A DNA stretch of 64,000 nt from Cedecea sp000277545 (GTDB lineage Bacteria; Pseudomonadota; Gammaproteobacteria; Enterobacterales; Enterobacteriaceae). The notes under the pieces are model-generated. The model was not told the DNA's origin and ran no database searches. It saw nothing but the letters and a program-made list of their open reading frames with translations. Both the position numbers and the translations under genes were made by a program. Shown here in pieces: positions 1-11,446 of this stretch; position 1 is the first letter of the stretch; the number at the start of each line of letters is the position of its first letter. The DNA lies in the NCBI GenBank assembly GCA_050847315.1, contig CP193791.1. The stretch is one strand, 5' to 3'.

Positions 1-300
1 TGGCCTGTTTCACAAGCGGATGGGCAGCTTTTTGAGATCAAGCCTGGGTTATCTTCGAATAGTGGCGAGACACTTAAGCAGCTCTGCCTGACGGGAAACG
101 GCATTGCCTGCCTGTCGGATTTTATGATTGATAAAGAGATTGAGAGCGGAGAGTTCGTTGAGGTGCTGGCCGATAAACTTTTGCCGGTCAATATGCCTTT
201 CAGTGCGGTGTACTATAGCGACCGGGCGGTCAGTACACGTATTCGTGCATTTATTGATTTTCTGAGTGACGCAGTAAAACGGCCCCATGCAGGGCCTTAA
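1..300 (+). CDS. yafC: LysR-family regulator YafC, 3' end (cut by window edge)
   Basis: The frame is open from base 1 and stops at TAA 298-300, giving the last 99 residues of a protein whose start lies outside the window. The fragment reads like the end of a LysR-type effector-binding domain: a TGNGIACLSDF stretch (a conserved part of that fold), then a basic/aromatic segment and a final helix RIRAFIDFLSDAV, the usual last helix of this family. The gene faces dkgB, and the two stop codons are only 6 bases apart. In E. coli yafC is the convergent neighbour of dkgB beside rrnH, so synteny supports the name. The DNA-binding half is not visible and the regulated genes are not known from the sequence. 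Confidence 0.8.
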   Translation, partial: WPVSQADGQLFEIKPGLSSNSGETLKQLCLTGNGIACLSDFMIDKEIESGEFVEVLADKLLPVNMPFSAVYYSDRAVSTRIRAFIDFLSDAVKRPHAGP

Positions 301-306
301 TCAGGA

Positions 307-1113
307 TCAGTTATCCCACTTTGGTGCCAGACCTTCCGGGCTCACCAGGCGGTCATTGCATTCCAGAGCAGCAATAGCCGCCATGTCTTCTGCATCCAGC
401 TTCAAGTTCAGCGCCTGCAGGTTGCTTTCGAGATTCACACGTTTGGTAGATGAAGGAATGACTGCGTAACCCAGAGCCATCGCCCACGCCAGAATCACCT
501 GAGCAGGGGTCGCCTGATGCTTCTGTGCAATGCGGCCAATCGTTTCGTCTGCCAGTGCCTTGCCATACGCCAGCGTCATGTAAGACGTGATGTGGATGTT
601 ATGCTGTTTTGCCCACTCAACAACGGTACGGTTTTGCAGGTATGGCGACAGTTCGATCTGGTTAGTCGCAATGTTTTCAGCGCCAATGGCGTCAATGGCC
701 TGCTGCATCAGCTCAACCGTAAAGTTCGAAATCCCAATCTGGCGAGTCAGACCCGCTTCTTTCGCCGACAACAGCGCCTGCATAAATTCAGCAACCGGTA
801 CGGCGTCGTTTGGTGATGGCCAGTGGATCAGGGTCAGATCGACATAATCAGTATTCAGTTTCGCCAGGCTATCCTTCAGGCTCGGGATCAGCTTGTCCTT
901 ACTCAGATTTTCGATCCAGATCTTGGTGGTGATAAACAGTTCATCACGCGGAATACCGCTTTCTTCCAGGGCCTGACCAACAGCCGCTTCATTATCATAG
1001 ATTTGAGCAGTGTCTACTGCGCGATAGCCCAGTTCCAGCGCAGTTTTAACCGATGCGATGACGACGTCGTCTTTCAGGCGGAAAGTGCCCAGACCGAATG
1101 CAGGAATTGCCAT
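307..1113 (-). CDS. dkgB: 2,5-diketo-D-gluconate reductase B (aldo-keto reductase)
   Basis: A cytosolic NADPH-dependent aldo-keto reductase of 268 residues (E. coli 267). The family reduces 2,5-diketo-D-gluconate and small aldehydes such as methylglyoxal. The protein begins MAIPAFGLGTF and carries the AKR tetrad pattern: Asp and Tyr in DTAQIYDNE near residue 40, Lys in TTKIWIENL, His in LIHWPSPND. The phosphate-binding loop is IPSSTKR near residue 230. The start at 1113 is preferred over an ATG 12 bases upstream because the GAGG ribosome-binding site at 1120-1123 is correctly spaced only for 1113, and the resulting N-terminus matches the E. coli protein. It lies downstream of the rRNA operon terminator and has its own promoter region. 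Confidence 0.95.
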   Translation of the reverse strand: MAIPAFGLGTFRLKDDVVIASVKTALELGYRAVDTAQIYDNEAAVGQALEESGIPRDELFITTKIWIENLSKDKLIPSLKDSLAKLNTDYVDLTLIHWPSPNDAVPVAEFMQALLSAKEAGLTRQIGISNFTVELMQQAIDAIGAENIATNQIELSPYLQNRTVVEWAKQHNIHITSYMTLAYGKALADETIGRIAQKHQATPAQVILAWAMALGYAVIPSSTKRVNLESNLQALNLKLDAEDMAAIAALECNDRLVSPEGLAPKWDN

Positions 1114-1250
1114 TATTAACCTCATTATAGGGTGTGCGTTTGTATGAGGCAGAGTATGCAGGGGAGAACTTTGATGAAAAAGGCAGATAAATGCAGAAGA
1201 TTTTTGCTAAATCAGCAACAATGCCGCCGTGTGTGATGAAATTTAAAAAC

Positions 1251-1283
1251 AAAAAAGCCCTGAGTCTAAGACTCAGGGCTTAA
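1251..1283 (-). terminator. Rho-independent terminator of the rRNA operon
   Basis: On the minus strand an 11-bp perfect stem (AGCCCTGAGTC pairing with GACTCAGGGCT) with a 3-base loop is followed by a run of T. It lies just downstream of tRNA-Asp and is the expected end of the rRNA transcript. Confidence 0.9.
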
Positions 1284-1288
1284 ATAAG

Positions 1289-1365
1289 TGGCGGAACGGA
1301 CGGGACTCGAACCCGCGACCCCCTGCGTGACAGGCAGGTATTCTAACCGACTGAACTACCGCTCC
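1289..1365 (-). tRNA. aspU: tRNA-Asp (GTC), distal tRNA of the rRNA operon
   Basis: A 77-base cloverleaf including an encoded CCA end. The acceptor stem GGAGCGG pairs with CCGTTCC, the D-arm contains AGTTCAGTCGGTTAGAA, the anticodon loop reads CTGTCAC (anticodon GTC), and the T-arm has GGTTCGAGTCC. It follows 5S rRNA by about 50 bases, the position of aspU after rrfH in E. coli. The symbol rests on that synteny. Confidence 0.97.
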
Positions 1366-1418
1366 ACCGAATTTTTCTACAACCACCGGTTTGTTGCCCC
1401 GGTTTACTGCTTAATTTG

Positions 1419-1538
1419 ATGCCTGGCAGTTCCCTACTCTCGCATGGGGAGACCCCACACTACCATCGGCGCTACGGCGTTTCACTTCTGAGTTCGGCAT
1501 GGGGTCAGGTGGGACCACCGCGCTACGGCCGCCAGGCA
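1419..1538 (-). rRNA. rrfH: 5S ribosomal RNA
   Basis: A 120-base sequence on the minus strand, beginning TGCCTGGCGGCC and ending with the complementary CTGCCAGGCAT, which pair as helix I. The internal CCGAACTCAGAAGTGAAACG block is the conserved loop of enterobacterial 5S. It lies 96 bases downstream of the 23S 3' end. The suffix H follows the locus position, not sequence identity. Confidence 0.98.
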
Positions 1539-1634
1539 AATTCTGTTATTGACCGTTATATTTCCATATAACCATCAATCTAATCCTGAACTAAGCTGAA
1601 AATCTTTCGTCTCTCAAAACACCTTCGGTGTTGT

Positions 1635-4541
<2,907 letters not shown>

Positions 4542-4675
4542 TCACAACCCGAAGGTGTCTCGTAAGACACAATCGATATTGTGAAAATTTGAGAGACTCG
4601 AACATGTCTTAACCTCATTCTTTATTACGGAAGAATAAGACGACATGTCGTTTCAATTTTCAGCTTGTTCCGGAT

Positions 4676-4687
4676 TGTTAAAGAGCA
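4676..4687 (-). promoter_or_regulatory. boxA antitermination element in the 16S-23S spacer
   Basis: The minus strand reads TGCTCTTTAACA, the classical rrn boxA recognised by NusB/NusE. It lies downstream of tRNA-Glu and about 135 bases before the 23S start. The identical 12-mer is in the leader ahead of 16S. Confidence 0.85.
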
Positions 4688-4762
4688 AATATCTCAAACA
4701 TGACTCTTTCAAGTCAGCTTTGAGATAGTTCGGCACGCAACTTTCACTTACATACCAGCAAG

Positions 4763-4838
4763 TGGCGTCCCCTAGGGGATTCGAACCCCTGTTACCGCCG
4801 TGAAAGGGCGGTGTCCTGGGCCTCTAGACGAAGGGGAC
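4763..4838 (-). tRNA. gltT: tRNA-Glu (TTC), spacer tRNA
   Basis: A 76-base cloverleaf with encoded CCA. The acceptor GTCCCCT pairs with AGGGGAC, the anticodon loop is CTTTCAC (anticodon TTC) and the T-arm has GGTTCGAATCC. It is the only tRNA in the 382-base 16S-23S spacer. The K-12 operon at this locus (rrnH) carries Ile and Ala tRNAs instead, so this spacer is of the rrnB/C/E/G type. The exact glt letter is arbitrary. Confidence 0.96.
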
Positions 4839-4923
4839 ACTGAAGTCTCAATCGCAAGACGCCTTGCTTCTCTACATCTATCAGACAATCTGTGTGAGCA
4901 CTACGCGGGTTGTATCTTTTAGG

Positions 4924-6463
<1,540 letters not shown>

Positions 6464-6597
6464 AAAAGTGTTTGATGCTCAAAGAATTAAAACTGTTTAT
6501 AAAATCAGTAGTCACTCTTCAAGACTTGATATTTGTTTGCATCCGGAGATGCTGAGATATCAATCCTGCGAGTGCCCACACAGATTGTCTGATAAAT

Positions 6598-6609
6598 TGT
6601 TAAAGAGCA
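6598..6609 (-). promoter_or_regulatory. boxA antitermination element in the rrn leader
   Basis: The minus strand reads TGCTCTTTAACA, followed by the ATTTATCAGACAATCTGTG segment typical of enteric rrn leaders. It is placed between P2 and the 16S start. The gene-free stretch 6464-6841 holds this element, leader RNA, the two promoters and the Fis site, and nothing else that I can recognise. Confidence 0.85.
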
Positions 6610-6648
6610 GTGAGTCAGTCGCTTTCGCTTGCTAACTCGAGGTGGCGT

Positions 6649-6676
6649 ATATTACGCTTTCCTCTTTCAGAGTCAA
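6649..6676 (-). promoter_or_regulatory. rRNA promoter P2
   Basis: On the minus strand TTGACT (6676-6671), a 16-base spacer and TAATAT (6654-6649). It lies about 100 bases downstream of P1, the normal tandem arrangement. P2 gives the lower, more constant part of rRNA transcription in E. coli. Confidence 0.88.
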
Positions 6677-6758
6677 GCGTTTATTTTCGCTTTCGTCTGA
6701 CTGACTACCGGGTTGTGAAGCCGCTTTCGAAGCCGCTTCGCCGTGTCAGTGGAGGCGC

Positions 6759-6786
6759 ATTATAGGGAGTTCTCAGAGCCTGACAA
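6759..6786 (-). promoter_or_regulatory. rRNA promoter P1
   Basis: On the minus strand TTGTCA (6786-6781), a 16-base spacer, and a perfect TATAAT (6764-6759), followed by a GC-rich discriminator GCGCC and a predicted start at the A near 6750. The same -35 and a nearly identical -10 region occur in E. coli rrnB P1. The A/T-rich stretch at about 6788-6812 is in the right place for an UP element. The GC discriminator predicts control by ppGpp/DksA and initiating nucleotide. Confidence 0.92.
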
Positions 6787-6813
6787 CCCCTAATTTGAAA
6801 AAACTTTCTGACA

Positions 6814-6828
6814 GGCTATTTTTTAGGC
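6814..6828 (-). promoter_or_regulatory. Fis binding site I upstream of rrn P1
   Basis: GGCTATTTTTTAGGC matches the Fis consensus GNNYAWWNNWTRNNC at every defined position. Its centre (6821) is 71 bases upstream of the predicted P1 start, the position of Fis site I in E. coli rrnB. A weaker match with one mismatch, GCTTATTTTTAGCGC at 6834-6848, overlaps the end of gmhB. Confidence 0.75.
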
Positions 6829-6841
6829 GAAATGCTTATTT

Positions 6842-7402
6842 TTAGCGCTTTTTGATGAGTTTTGGCAGGTCTGCGAGGCTATTAATAACCACATCTGCGG
6901 CCGCCTCACCTGCTTCTGTCACTGGTTTGCCGGTGCGAACCAGCACTTTAGTCCCCACCATTGCGGCAGCACCAGCCTGCATATCTTCAATTTTATCGCC
7001 GACCATATAAGAAGAAGCCATATCAATGTGCAGGAAGTCACGGGCAGAAATCAGCATGCCAGGCTGCGGCTTACGACAGTCACAAGTCTGGCTAAACTCT
7101 TTCACGCTCCCATCCGGGTGATGAGGGCAATAATAGATGCCGTCGAGATCGACGCCGCGGTCCGCCAGCGACCAGTCCATCCATTCGGTCAGGTTTTCAA
7201 AGTCAGCCTCGGTGAACATCCCGCGCGCAATGCCGGACTGGTTAGTCACCAGCACCAGAGCAAAGCCCATCTCTTTTAATTCGCGCATTGCTTCTATAAC
7301 ACCATCAATAAACTCGAACCGGTCAACTTCATATACATAGCCATGATCGACATTAATGGTGCCATCGCGGTCGAGAAAAATAGCGGGTACGGACTGTGCC
7401 AC
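6842..7402 (-). CDS. gmhB: D-glycero-beta-D-manno-heptose 1,7-bisphosphate 7-phosphatase
   Basis: A cytosolic HAD-superfamily phosphatase of 186 residues (E. coli 191) that removes the C7 phosphate of heptose bisphosphate on the way to ADP-heptose for the LPS inner core. HAD motif I is FLDRDGT (catalytic Asp 11 and Asp 13), motif II is VTNQSG near 55, and motif III/IV is YMVGDKIEDM near 135. The zinc-binding cluster CPHH...CDC lies near residues 92-110. The start is GTG at 7402 with AGGAG upstream; the first residues match the E. coli protein, which to my recollection also uses GTG. The C-terminus is about 5 residues shorter. The gene ends just beyond the rrn P1 control region and is divergent from metN. 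Confidence 0.96.
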   Translation of the reverse strand: MAQSVPAIFLDRDGTINVDHGYVYEVDRFEFIDGVIEAMRELKEMGFALVLVTNQSGIARGMFTEADFENLTEWMDWSLADRGVDLDGIYYCPHHPDGSVKEFSQTCDCRKPQPGMLISARDFLHIDMASSYMVGDKIEDMQAGAAAMVGTKVLVRTGKPVTEAGEAAADVVINSLADLPKLIKKR

Positions 7403-7483
7403 TTGAGAACTCCTGAAACGGGTTAATGACGTTTAGTATCGCATGATTTAGTAATAAGGAGAGAACAGTCCTTCACTCGCTGA

Positions 7484-7514
7484 TTGATTTAGACGTCTGG
7501 ATGCCTTAACATCC
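7484..7514 (+). promoter_or_regulatory. metN promoter with overlapping MetJ operator
   Basis: TTGATT (7484-7489), 17 bases, TAACAT (7507-7512). The spacer and -10 contain three consecutive 8-base units: AGACGTCT (7491-7498, a perfect MetJ met box), then GGATGCCT and TAACATCC, weaker repeats in register. MetJ with S-adenosylmethionine binds tandem met boxes, so occupancy would block RNA polymerase. This fits metNIQ, a known MetJ regulon member. Confidence 0.8.
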
Positions 7515-7590
7515 ATATCGATTACGGTAACTTTGGTTACTGGTAGCAGAAAATTCCACGGCTAATACAGATACGATAATAAATAACTCA

Positions 7591-8622
7591 ATGATTAAAC
7601 TTTCAAATATCACCAAGGTGTTCCAGCAGGGAAACCGCAGCATACAGGCATTGAACAATGTCAGTCTGCACGTACCTGCCGGGCAAATTTATGGCGTGAT
7701 TGGCGCGTCCGGTGCGGGGAAAAGCACCCTTATCCGCTGTGTAAACCTGCTTGAACGTCCAACCGAAGGTTCAGTTCTGGTTGACGGTCAGGACCTGACA
7801 ACGCTTTCTGAAACCCAGTTAACCAAAGCCCGCCGCCAGATCGGTATGATCTTCCAGCACTTTAATCTGCTTTCTTCGCGTACCGTTTTTGGTAACGTCG
7901 CTCTGCCGCTCGAGTTGGATAACACGCCAAAAGAAGAGATTAAACGTCGCGTTACCGAGCTACTGGACTTAGTAGGTTTAGGTGAAAAGCACGATGCCTG
8001 GCCTGCAAACCTTTCCGGCGGTCAGAAGCAGCGCGTCGCGATTGCTCGTGCGCTTGCCAGCAATCCAAAGGTCCTGCTGTGTGACGAAGCTACCAGCGCG
8101 TTGGACCCAGCCACGACCCGCTCTATTCTGGAGCTGCTGAAAGACATTAACCGCCGCCTGGGCCTGACCATTCTGCTTATCACCCACGAGATGGATGTGG
8201 TCAAACGTATTTGTGACTGCGTGGCCGTGATCAGCAACGGCGAGCTTATTGAGCAGGATACGGTGAGCGAAGTGTTCTCCCATCCGAAAACGCCTCTGGC
8301 GCAGCAGTTTATTCAGTCCACACTGCACCTCGACGTGCCGGAAGATTACGCGCAGCGTCTGAACGCAGAGCATAAAGAAAATGCGGTACCTTTATTACGC
8401 CTGGAGTTCACTGGCCAGTCGGTCGATGCCCCACTGCTCTCAGAAACAGCACGTACCTTCAACGTGAACAGCAACATTATTAGCGCGCAGATGGATTATG
8501 CCGGTGGGGTGAAGTTCGGCATCATGCTGTGTGAAATGCACGGCGAGCCAAAAGATACGCAAGCGGCTATTGCCTGGCTGCAGGAGCAACACGTGAAAGT
8601 AGAGGTGCTGGGTTATGTCTGA
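7591..8622 (+). CDS. metN: Methionine ABC transporter ATP-binding protein
   Basis: ATPase subunit of the D/L-methionine importer MetNIQ, 343 residues as in E. coli, peripheral on the inner face of the membrane. Walker A is GASGAGKST (38-46), the Q-loop lies in FQHFNLLSSRTV, the signature is LSGGQKQR near 140, Walker B is KVLLCDEAT near 160 and the switch His is in LLITHEMD. After about residue 260 comes the C-terminal NIL regulatory domain, which in the E. coli structure binds methionine and causes trans-inhibition. The upstream ribosome-binding site is poor. The gene overlaps metI by 8 bases, and its promoter carries a MetJ operator. Confidence 0.97.
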   Translation: MIKLSNITKVFQQGNRSIQALNNVSLHVPAGQIYGVIGASGAGKSTLIRCVNLLERPTEGSVLVDGQDLTTLSETQLTKARRQIGMIFQHFNLLSSRTVFGNVALPLELDNTPKEEIKRRVTELLDLVGLGEKHDAWPANLSGGQKQRVAIARALASNPKVLLCDEATSALDPATTRSILELLKDINRRLGLTILLITHEMDVVKRICDCVAVISNGELIEQDTVSEVFSHPKTPLAQQFIQSTLHLDVPEDYAQRLNAEHKENAVPLLRLEFTGQSVDAPLLSETARTFNVNSNIISAQMDYAGGVKFGIMLCEMHGEPKDTQAAIAWLQEQHVKVEVLGYV

Positions 8623-9268
8623 AGCAATGATTTGGTTACTGGCTCGCGGCGTATATGAAACGTTGGCCATGACCTTTGTTTCCGGTTTCTTCGGATTTGT
8701 GCTCGGTCTGCCAGTCGGCGTGCTGCTTTACATCACTCGTCCTGGGCAAATCAGCGCCAATGCGAAGCTTTACCGCAGCCTCTCGGCGATCGTTAACATT
8801 TTCCGTTCTATTCCATTCATTATCCTGCTTGTCTGGATGATCCCTTTTACTCGCGTCATCGTAGGAACATCTATCGGCCTGCAAGCGGCTATCGTTCCGT
8901 TGACCGTTGGTGCCGCGCCGTTTATTGCGCGTATGGTTGAAAATGCCCTGCTGGAAATTCCAACCGGCCTGATTGAAGCTTCACGCGCGATGGGCGCTAC
9001 GCCGCTGCAAATCATTCGTAAAGTACTGCTTCCAGAAGCGCTTCCAGGCCTGGTCAATGCCGCGACGATTACCCTTATCACTTTAGTGGGCTATTCTGCT
9101 ATGGGTGGTGCCGTCGGTGCCGGTGGTTTGGGGCAGATTGGCTATCAGTACGGGTACATCGGCTACAACGCTACCGTAATGAATACCGTACTGGTTCTGC
9201 TGGTCGTGCTGGTTTACTTAATTCAATTCTCTGGCGATCGTATCGTCCGGGCTGTTACACACAAATAA
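8615..9268 (+). CDS. metI: Methionine ABC transporter permease
   Basis: Inner-membrane subunit of MetNIQ, 217 residues, the usual length, with five hydrophobic segments. The cytoplasmic EAA loop, the coupling helix that docks to MetN, is EASRAMGATPLQIIRKVLLPEALPG in type (residues about 125-150), with the conserved G at its centre. The ATG lies inside the end of metN (8-base overlap), so translation is probably coupled, and metQ follows after 30 bases. This is the middle gene of the MetJ-controlled operon. Confidence 0.97.
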   Translation: MSEAMIWLLARGVYETLAMTFVSGFFGFVLGLPVGVLLYITRPGQISANAKLYRSLSAIVNIFRSIPFIILLVWMIPFTRVIVGTSIGLQAAIVPLTVGAAPFIARMVENALLEIPTGLIEASRAMGATPLQIIRKVLLPEALPGLVNAATITLITLVGYSAMGGAVGAGGLGQIGYQYGYIGYNATVMNTVLVLLVVLVYLIQFSGDRIVRAVTHK

Positions 9269-9298
9269 ACACAACTGCATTCATACAAGGAAAAGGAC

Positions 9299-10114
9299 AT
9301 GGCTTTTAACTTTAAAACGTTCGCCGCGGTCGGCGCTCTGATTGGCTCTCTGGCCCTGGTGGGTTGCGGTCAGGAAGAGAAAGATCCAAACCACATTAAA
9401 GTCGGCGTGATTGCTGGCGCTGAGCAGCAGGTTGCGGAAGTGGCTCAGAAAGTGGCTAAAGAGAAGTATGGCCTCGATGTTGAGCTGGTGACCTTTACCG
9501 ACTATGTCCTGCCAAACGAAGCACTTAGCAAAGGCGATATCGACGTTAACGCCTTCCAGCACAAACCTTACCTGGATCAGCAGATCAAAGATCGTGGTTA
9601 TAAGCTGGTTTCCGTAGGCAATACCTTTGTTTATCCAATTGCCGGCTACTCCAAAAAAATCAAATCACTGGCTGAACTGCAGCCGGGTTCTCAGGTAGCA
9701 CTGCCAAACGACCCGACTAACCTCGGCCGTTCTCTGCTGCTGCTGCAGAAAGAAGGTCTGATCAAACTGAAAGACGGCGTTGGTCTGTTGCCAACCGTGC
9801 TGGATGTCACCGAGAACCCAAAAAATCTGAAACTGGTTGAGCTGGAAGCACCGCAACTGCCGCGTTCTCTTGACGATGCGCAGATTGCTCTGGCCATCAT
9901 CAACACCACTTACGCTAGCCAGATTGGCCTGACACCAGCGAAAGACGGTATCTTCGTTGAAGACAAAAACTCGCCTTACGTGAACCTGATCGTTTCTCGT
10001 GAAGACAACAAAGATGCAGAAAACGTGAAGAAGTTCGTTCAGGCCTATCAGTCTGATGAAGTGAACGAAGCGGCTAACAAAGTCTTTAACGGCGGCGCGG
10101 TTAAAGGCTGGTAA
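9299..10114 (+). CDS. metQ: Methionine-binding lipoprotein
   Basis: Substrate-binding subunit of MetNIQ, 271 residues. The N-terminus is a lipoprotein signal with lipobox LVGC (Cys 23) followed by Gly-Gln; the +2 residue is not Asp, so the sorting rule does not mark it for inner-membrane retention. The NlpA-family fold begins IKVGVIAGAEQQV and includes YVLPNEALSKGDIDVNAFQH, the conserved methionine-site region. A good ribosome-binding site (AAGGAAAAGGAC) precedes the ATG. It is the last gene of metNIQ, followed by a strong terminator. Confidence 0.97.
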   Translation: MAFNFKTFAAVGALIGSLALVGCGQEEKDPNHIKVGVIAGAEQQVAEVAQKVAKEKYGLDVELVTFTDYVLPNEALSKGDIDVNAFQHKPYLDQQIKDRGYKLVSVGNTFVYPIAGYSKKIKSLAELQPGSQVALPNDPTNLGRSLLLLQKEGLIKLKDGVGLLPTVLDVTENPKNLKLVELEAPQLPRSLDDAQIALAIINTTYASQIGLTPAKDGIFVEDKNSPYVNLIVSREDNKDAENVKKFVQAYQSDEVNEAANKVFNGGAVKGW

Positions 10115-10145
10115 GTTTCCATTCTTCAGTTTTACGTAAATAATT

Positions 10146-10175
10146 AAAGGCGGGCGCAAGCCCGCCTTGTTATTT
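10146..10175 (+). terminator. Terminator after metQ
   Basis: Stem AGGCGGGC / GCCCGCCT (10148-10167) with a GCAA tetraloop, followed by TGTTATTTT. It ends the metNIQ transcript before rcsF. Confidence 0.85.
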
Positions 10176-10227
10176 TGGTTCGAGCTTGCTTCAATGTTCC
10201 CCGTTTTACATTCATTGAGGAAATATT

Positions 10228-10632
10228 ATGCGTGCTTTACCGATCTGTTTATTAGCCTTCGCGCTGAGCGGCTGTTCAATGCTAAGCAGATCCCCAGTAG
10301 AACCCGTTCAAAGCACGGCAGCTGCGCCGAAGACAGAAACAGAGAAACCGAAAGCGCCTCGCCCTGTTCCGGTCAGAATCTACACCAACGCAGAAGACTT
10401 GGTGGGTAAACCGTTCCGTGATTTAGGCGAAGTCAGCGGCGAGTCTTGCCAGGCAAGCAATCAGGATTCTCCCCCGAATATCCCGACAGCACGTAAACGC
10501 ATGCAGATTAATGCCTCCAAAATGAAAGCCAATGCGGTCCTGCAGCACAGCTGCGACATCACCACCGGCACGCCAGGGTGCTACCGTCAGGCTGTTTGCG
10601 TTGGCTCCGCGCTGCAAGTTTCGGCGCAATGA
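10228..10632 (+). CDS. rcsF: Rcs stress-sensing outer-membrane lipoprotein
   Basis: RcsF senses LPS and peptidoglycan damage and activates the Rcs phosphorelay through IgaA; it is also threaded through outer-membrane proteins by BamA. The protein has 134 residues, as in E. coli. The lipobox is LSGC (Cys 16) after a short signal, then a proline-rich linker (about 25-50), then the folded domain with four cysteines (in ESCQAS, QHSCDI, PGCYR, AVCVG), which form two non-consecutive disulfides in E. coli. The ribosome-binding site TGAGGAA is well spaced. Its TGA stop overlaps the ATG of trmO (ATGA), suggesting coupled translation. bamA lies in the same window. Confidence 0.97.
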   Translation: MRALPICLLAFALSGCSMLSRSPVEPVQSTAAAPKTETEKPKAPRPVPVRIYTNAEDLVGKPFRDLGEVSGESCQASNQDSPPNIPTARKRMQINASKMKANAVLQHSCDITTGTPGCYRQAVCVGSALQVSAQ

Positions 10633-11336
10633 CCCCATTTCAATTTGCACAAATAGGCGTTATTCGCTCCCCTTATAAAGAAAAGTTCGCCGTCCCGCGT
10701 CAGCCCGGTCTGATCAAAGACGGCGGCGGTGAACTGCGTCTGCTTGCGCCTTACAACCAGGCCGATGCCGTTCGTGGGCTGGAAGAGTTTAGCCACCTGT
10801 GGCTATTGTTTGTCTTTCACCAAACGATGGAAGGCGGCTGGCGCCCAACCGTACGTCCTCCCCGGCTTGGCGGAAACGCGCGAATGGGCGTGTTTGCTAC
10901 GCGTTCCACGTTTCGCCCGAATCCAATCGGCATGTCGCTGGTTGAGCTTAAAGGTATTCGTTGCCAAAAAGATGAAGTGATCTTACAGCTCGGCAGTCTG
11001 GATTTGGTGGATGGCACGCCCATTGTAGATATCAAACCGTACCTGCCATTTGCAGAAGCCGTGCCGGACGCACGTGCTGGCTATGCACAGCAGGCTCCGC
11101 AGGCGGACATGCCTGTGATGTTTACACCAGAAGTGCAGCATCAGTTGACCGGGCTGGAAAAACGCTATCCGCATCTTGCGCGTTTTATCAGTCAGGTGCT
11201 TGCTCAGGACCCTCGTCCTGCCTATCGTAAAGGTGAAGATGTCGGGAAAACTTACGCCGTTCTGCTGCTGGACTTTAACGTTCGCTGGCGCATCACAGAA
11301 CACGGTTTTGAAGTGTTCGCTCTCGAAACGAGTTAA
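10629..11336 (+). CDS. trmO: tRNA (N6-threonylcarbamoyladenosine37-N6)-methyltransferase
   Basis: TrmO (YaeB/TsaA) methylates t6A37 to m6t6A in the ACY-decoding threonine tRNA using S-adenosylmethionine. The protein has 235 residues, equal to E. coli, when started at the ATG overlapping the rcsF stop (ATGA); a longer in-frame reading from 10578 lies inside rcsF and is not used. The N-terminal beta-barrel domain has the conserved GVIRSPYKEKFAVPRQPG start, GNARMGVFATRSTFRPNP (SAM site, about 75-95) and LDLVDGTPIVDIKPYLP. The C-terminal domain contains AQDPRPAYRK. Cytosolic and monocistronic except for rcsF. Confidence 0.95.
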   Translation: MTPFQFAQIGVIRSPYKEKFAVPRQPGLIKDGGGELRLLAPYNQADAVRGLEEFSHLWLLFVFHQTMEGGWRPTVRPPRLGGNARMGVFATRSTFRPNPIGMSLVELKGIRCQKDEVILQLGSLDLVDGTPIVDIKPYLPFAEAVPDARAGYAQQAPQADMPVMFTPEVQHQLTGLEKRYPHLARFISQVLAQDPRPAYRKGEDVGKTYAVLLLDFNVRWRITEHGFEVFALETS

Positions 11337-11352
11337 TTTAGCCCTCTCTCTT

Positions 11353-11379
11353 TTGACATCTCTGCCACACTGGTAAACT
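11353..11379 (+). promoter_or_regulatory. Likely proS promoter
   Basis: A perfect TTGACA (11353-11358), a 15-base spacer and TAAACT (11374-11379) with an upstream TG (extended -10). The short spacer lowers confidence, but this is the only good match between trmO and proS. Confidence 0.5.
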
Positions 11380-11446
11380 AAACCACTTTTTTTGAAGCAG
11401 GCCGCCGCTGGCCTGCGCTCTGCCGTTCAAATGGAACCGTAACAAC

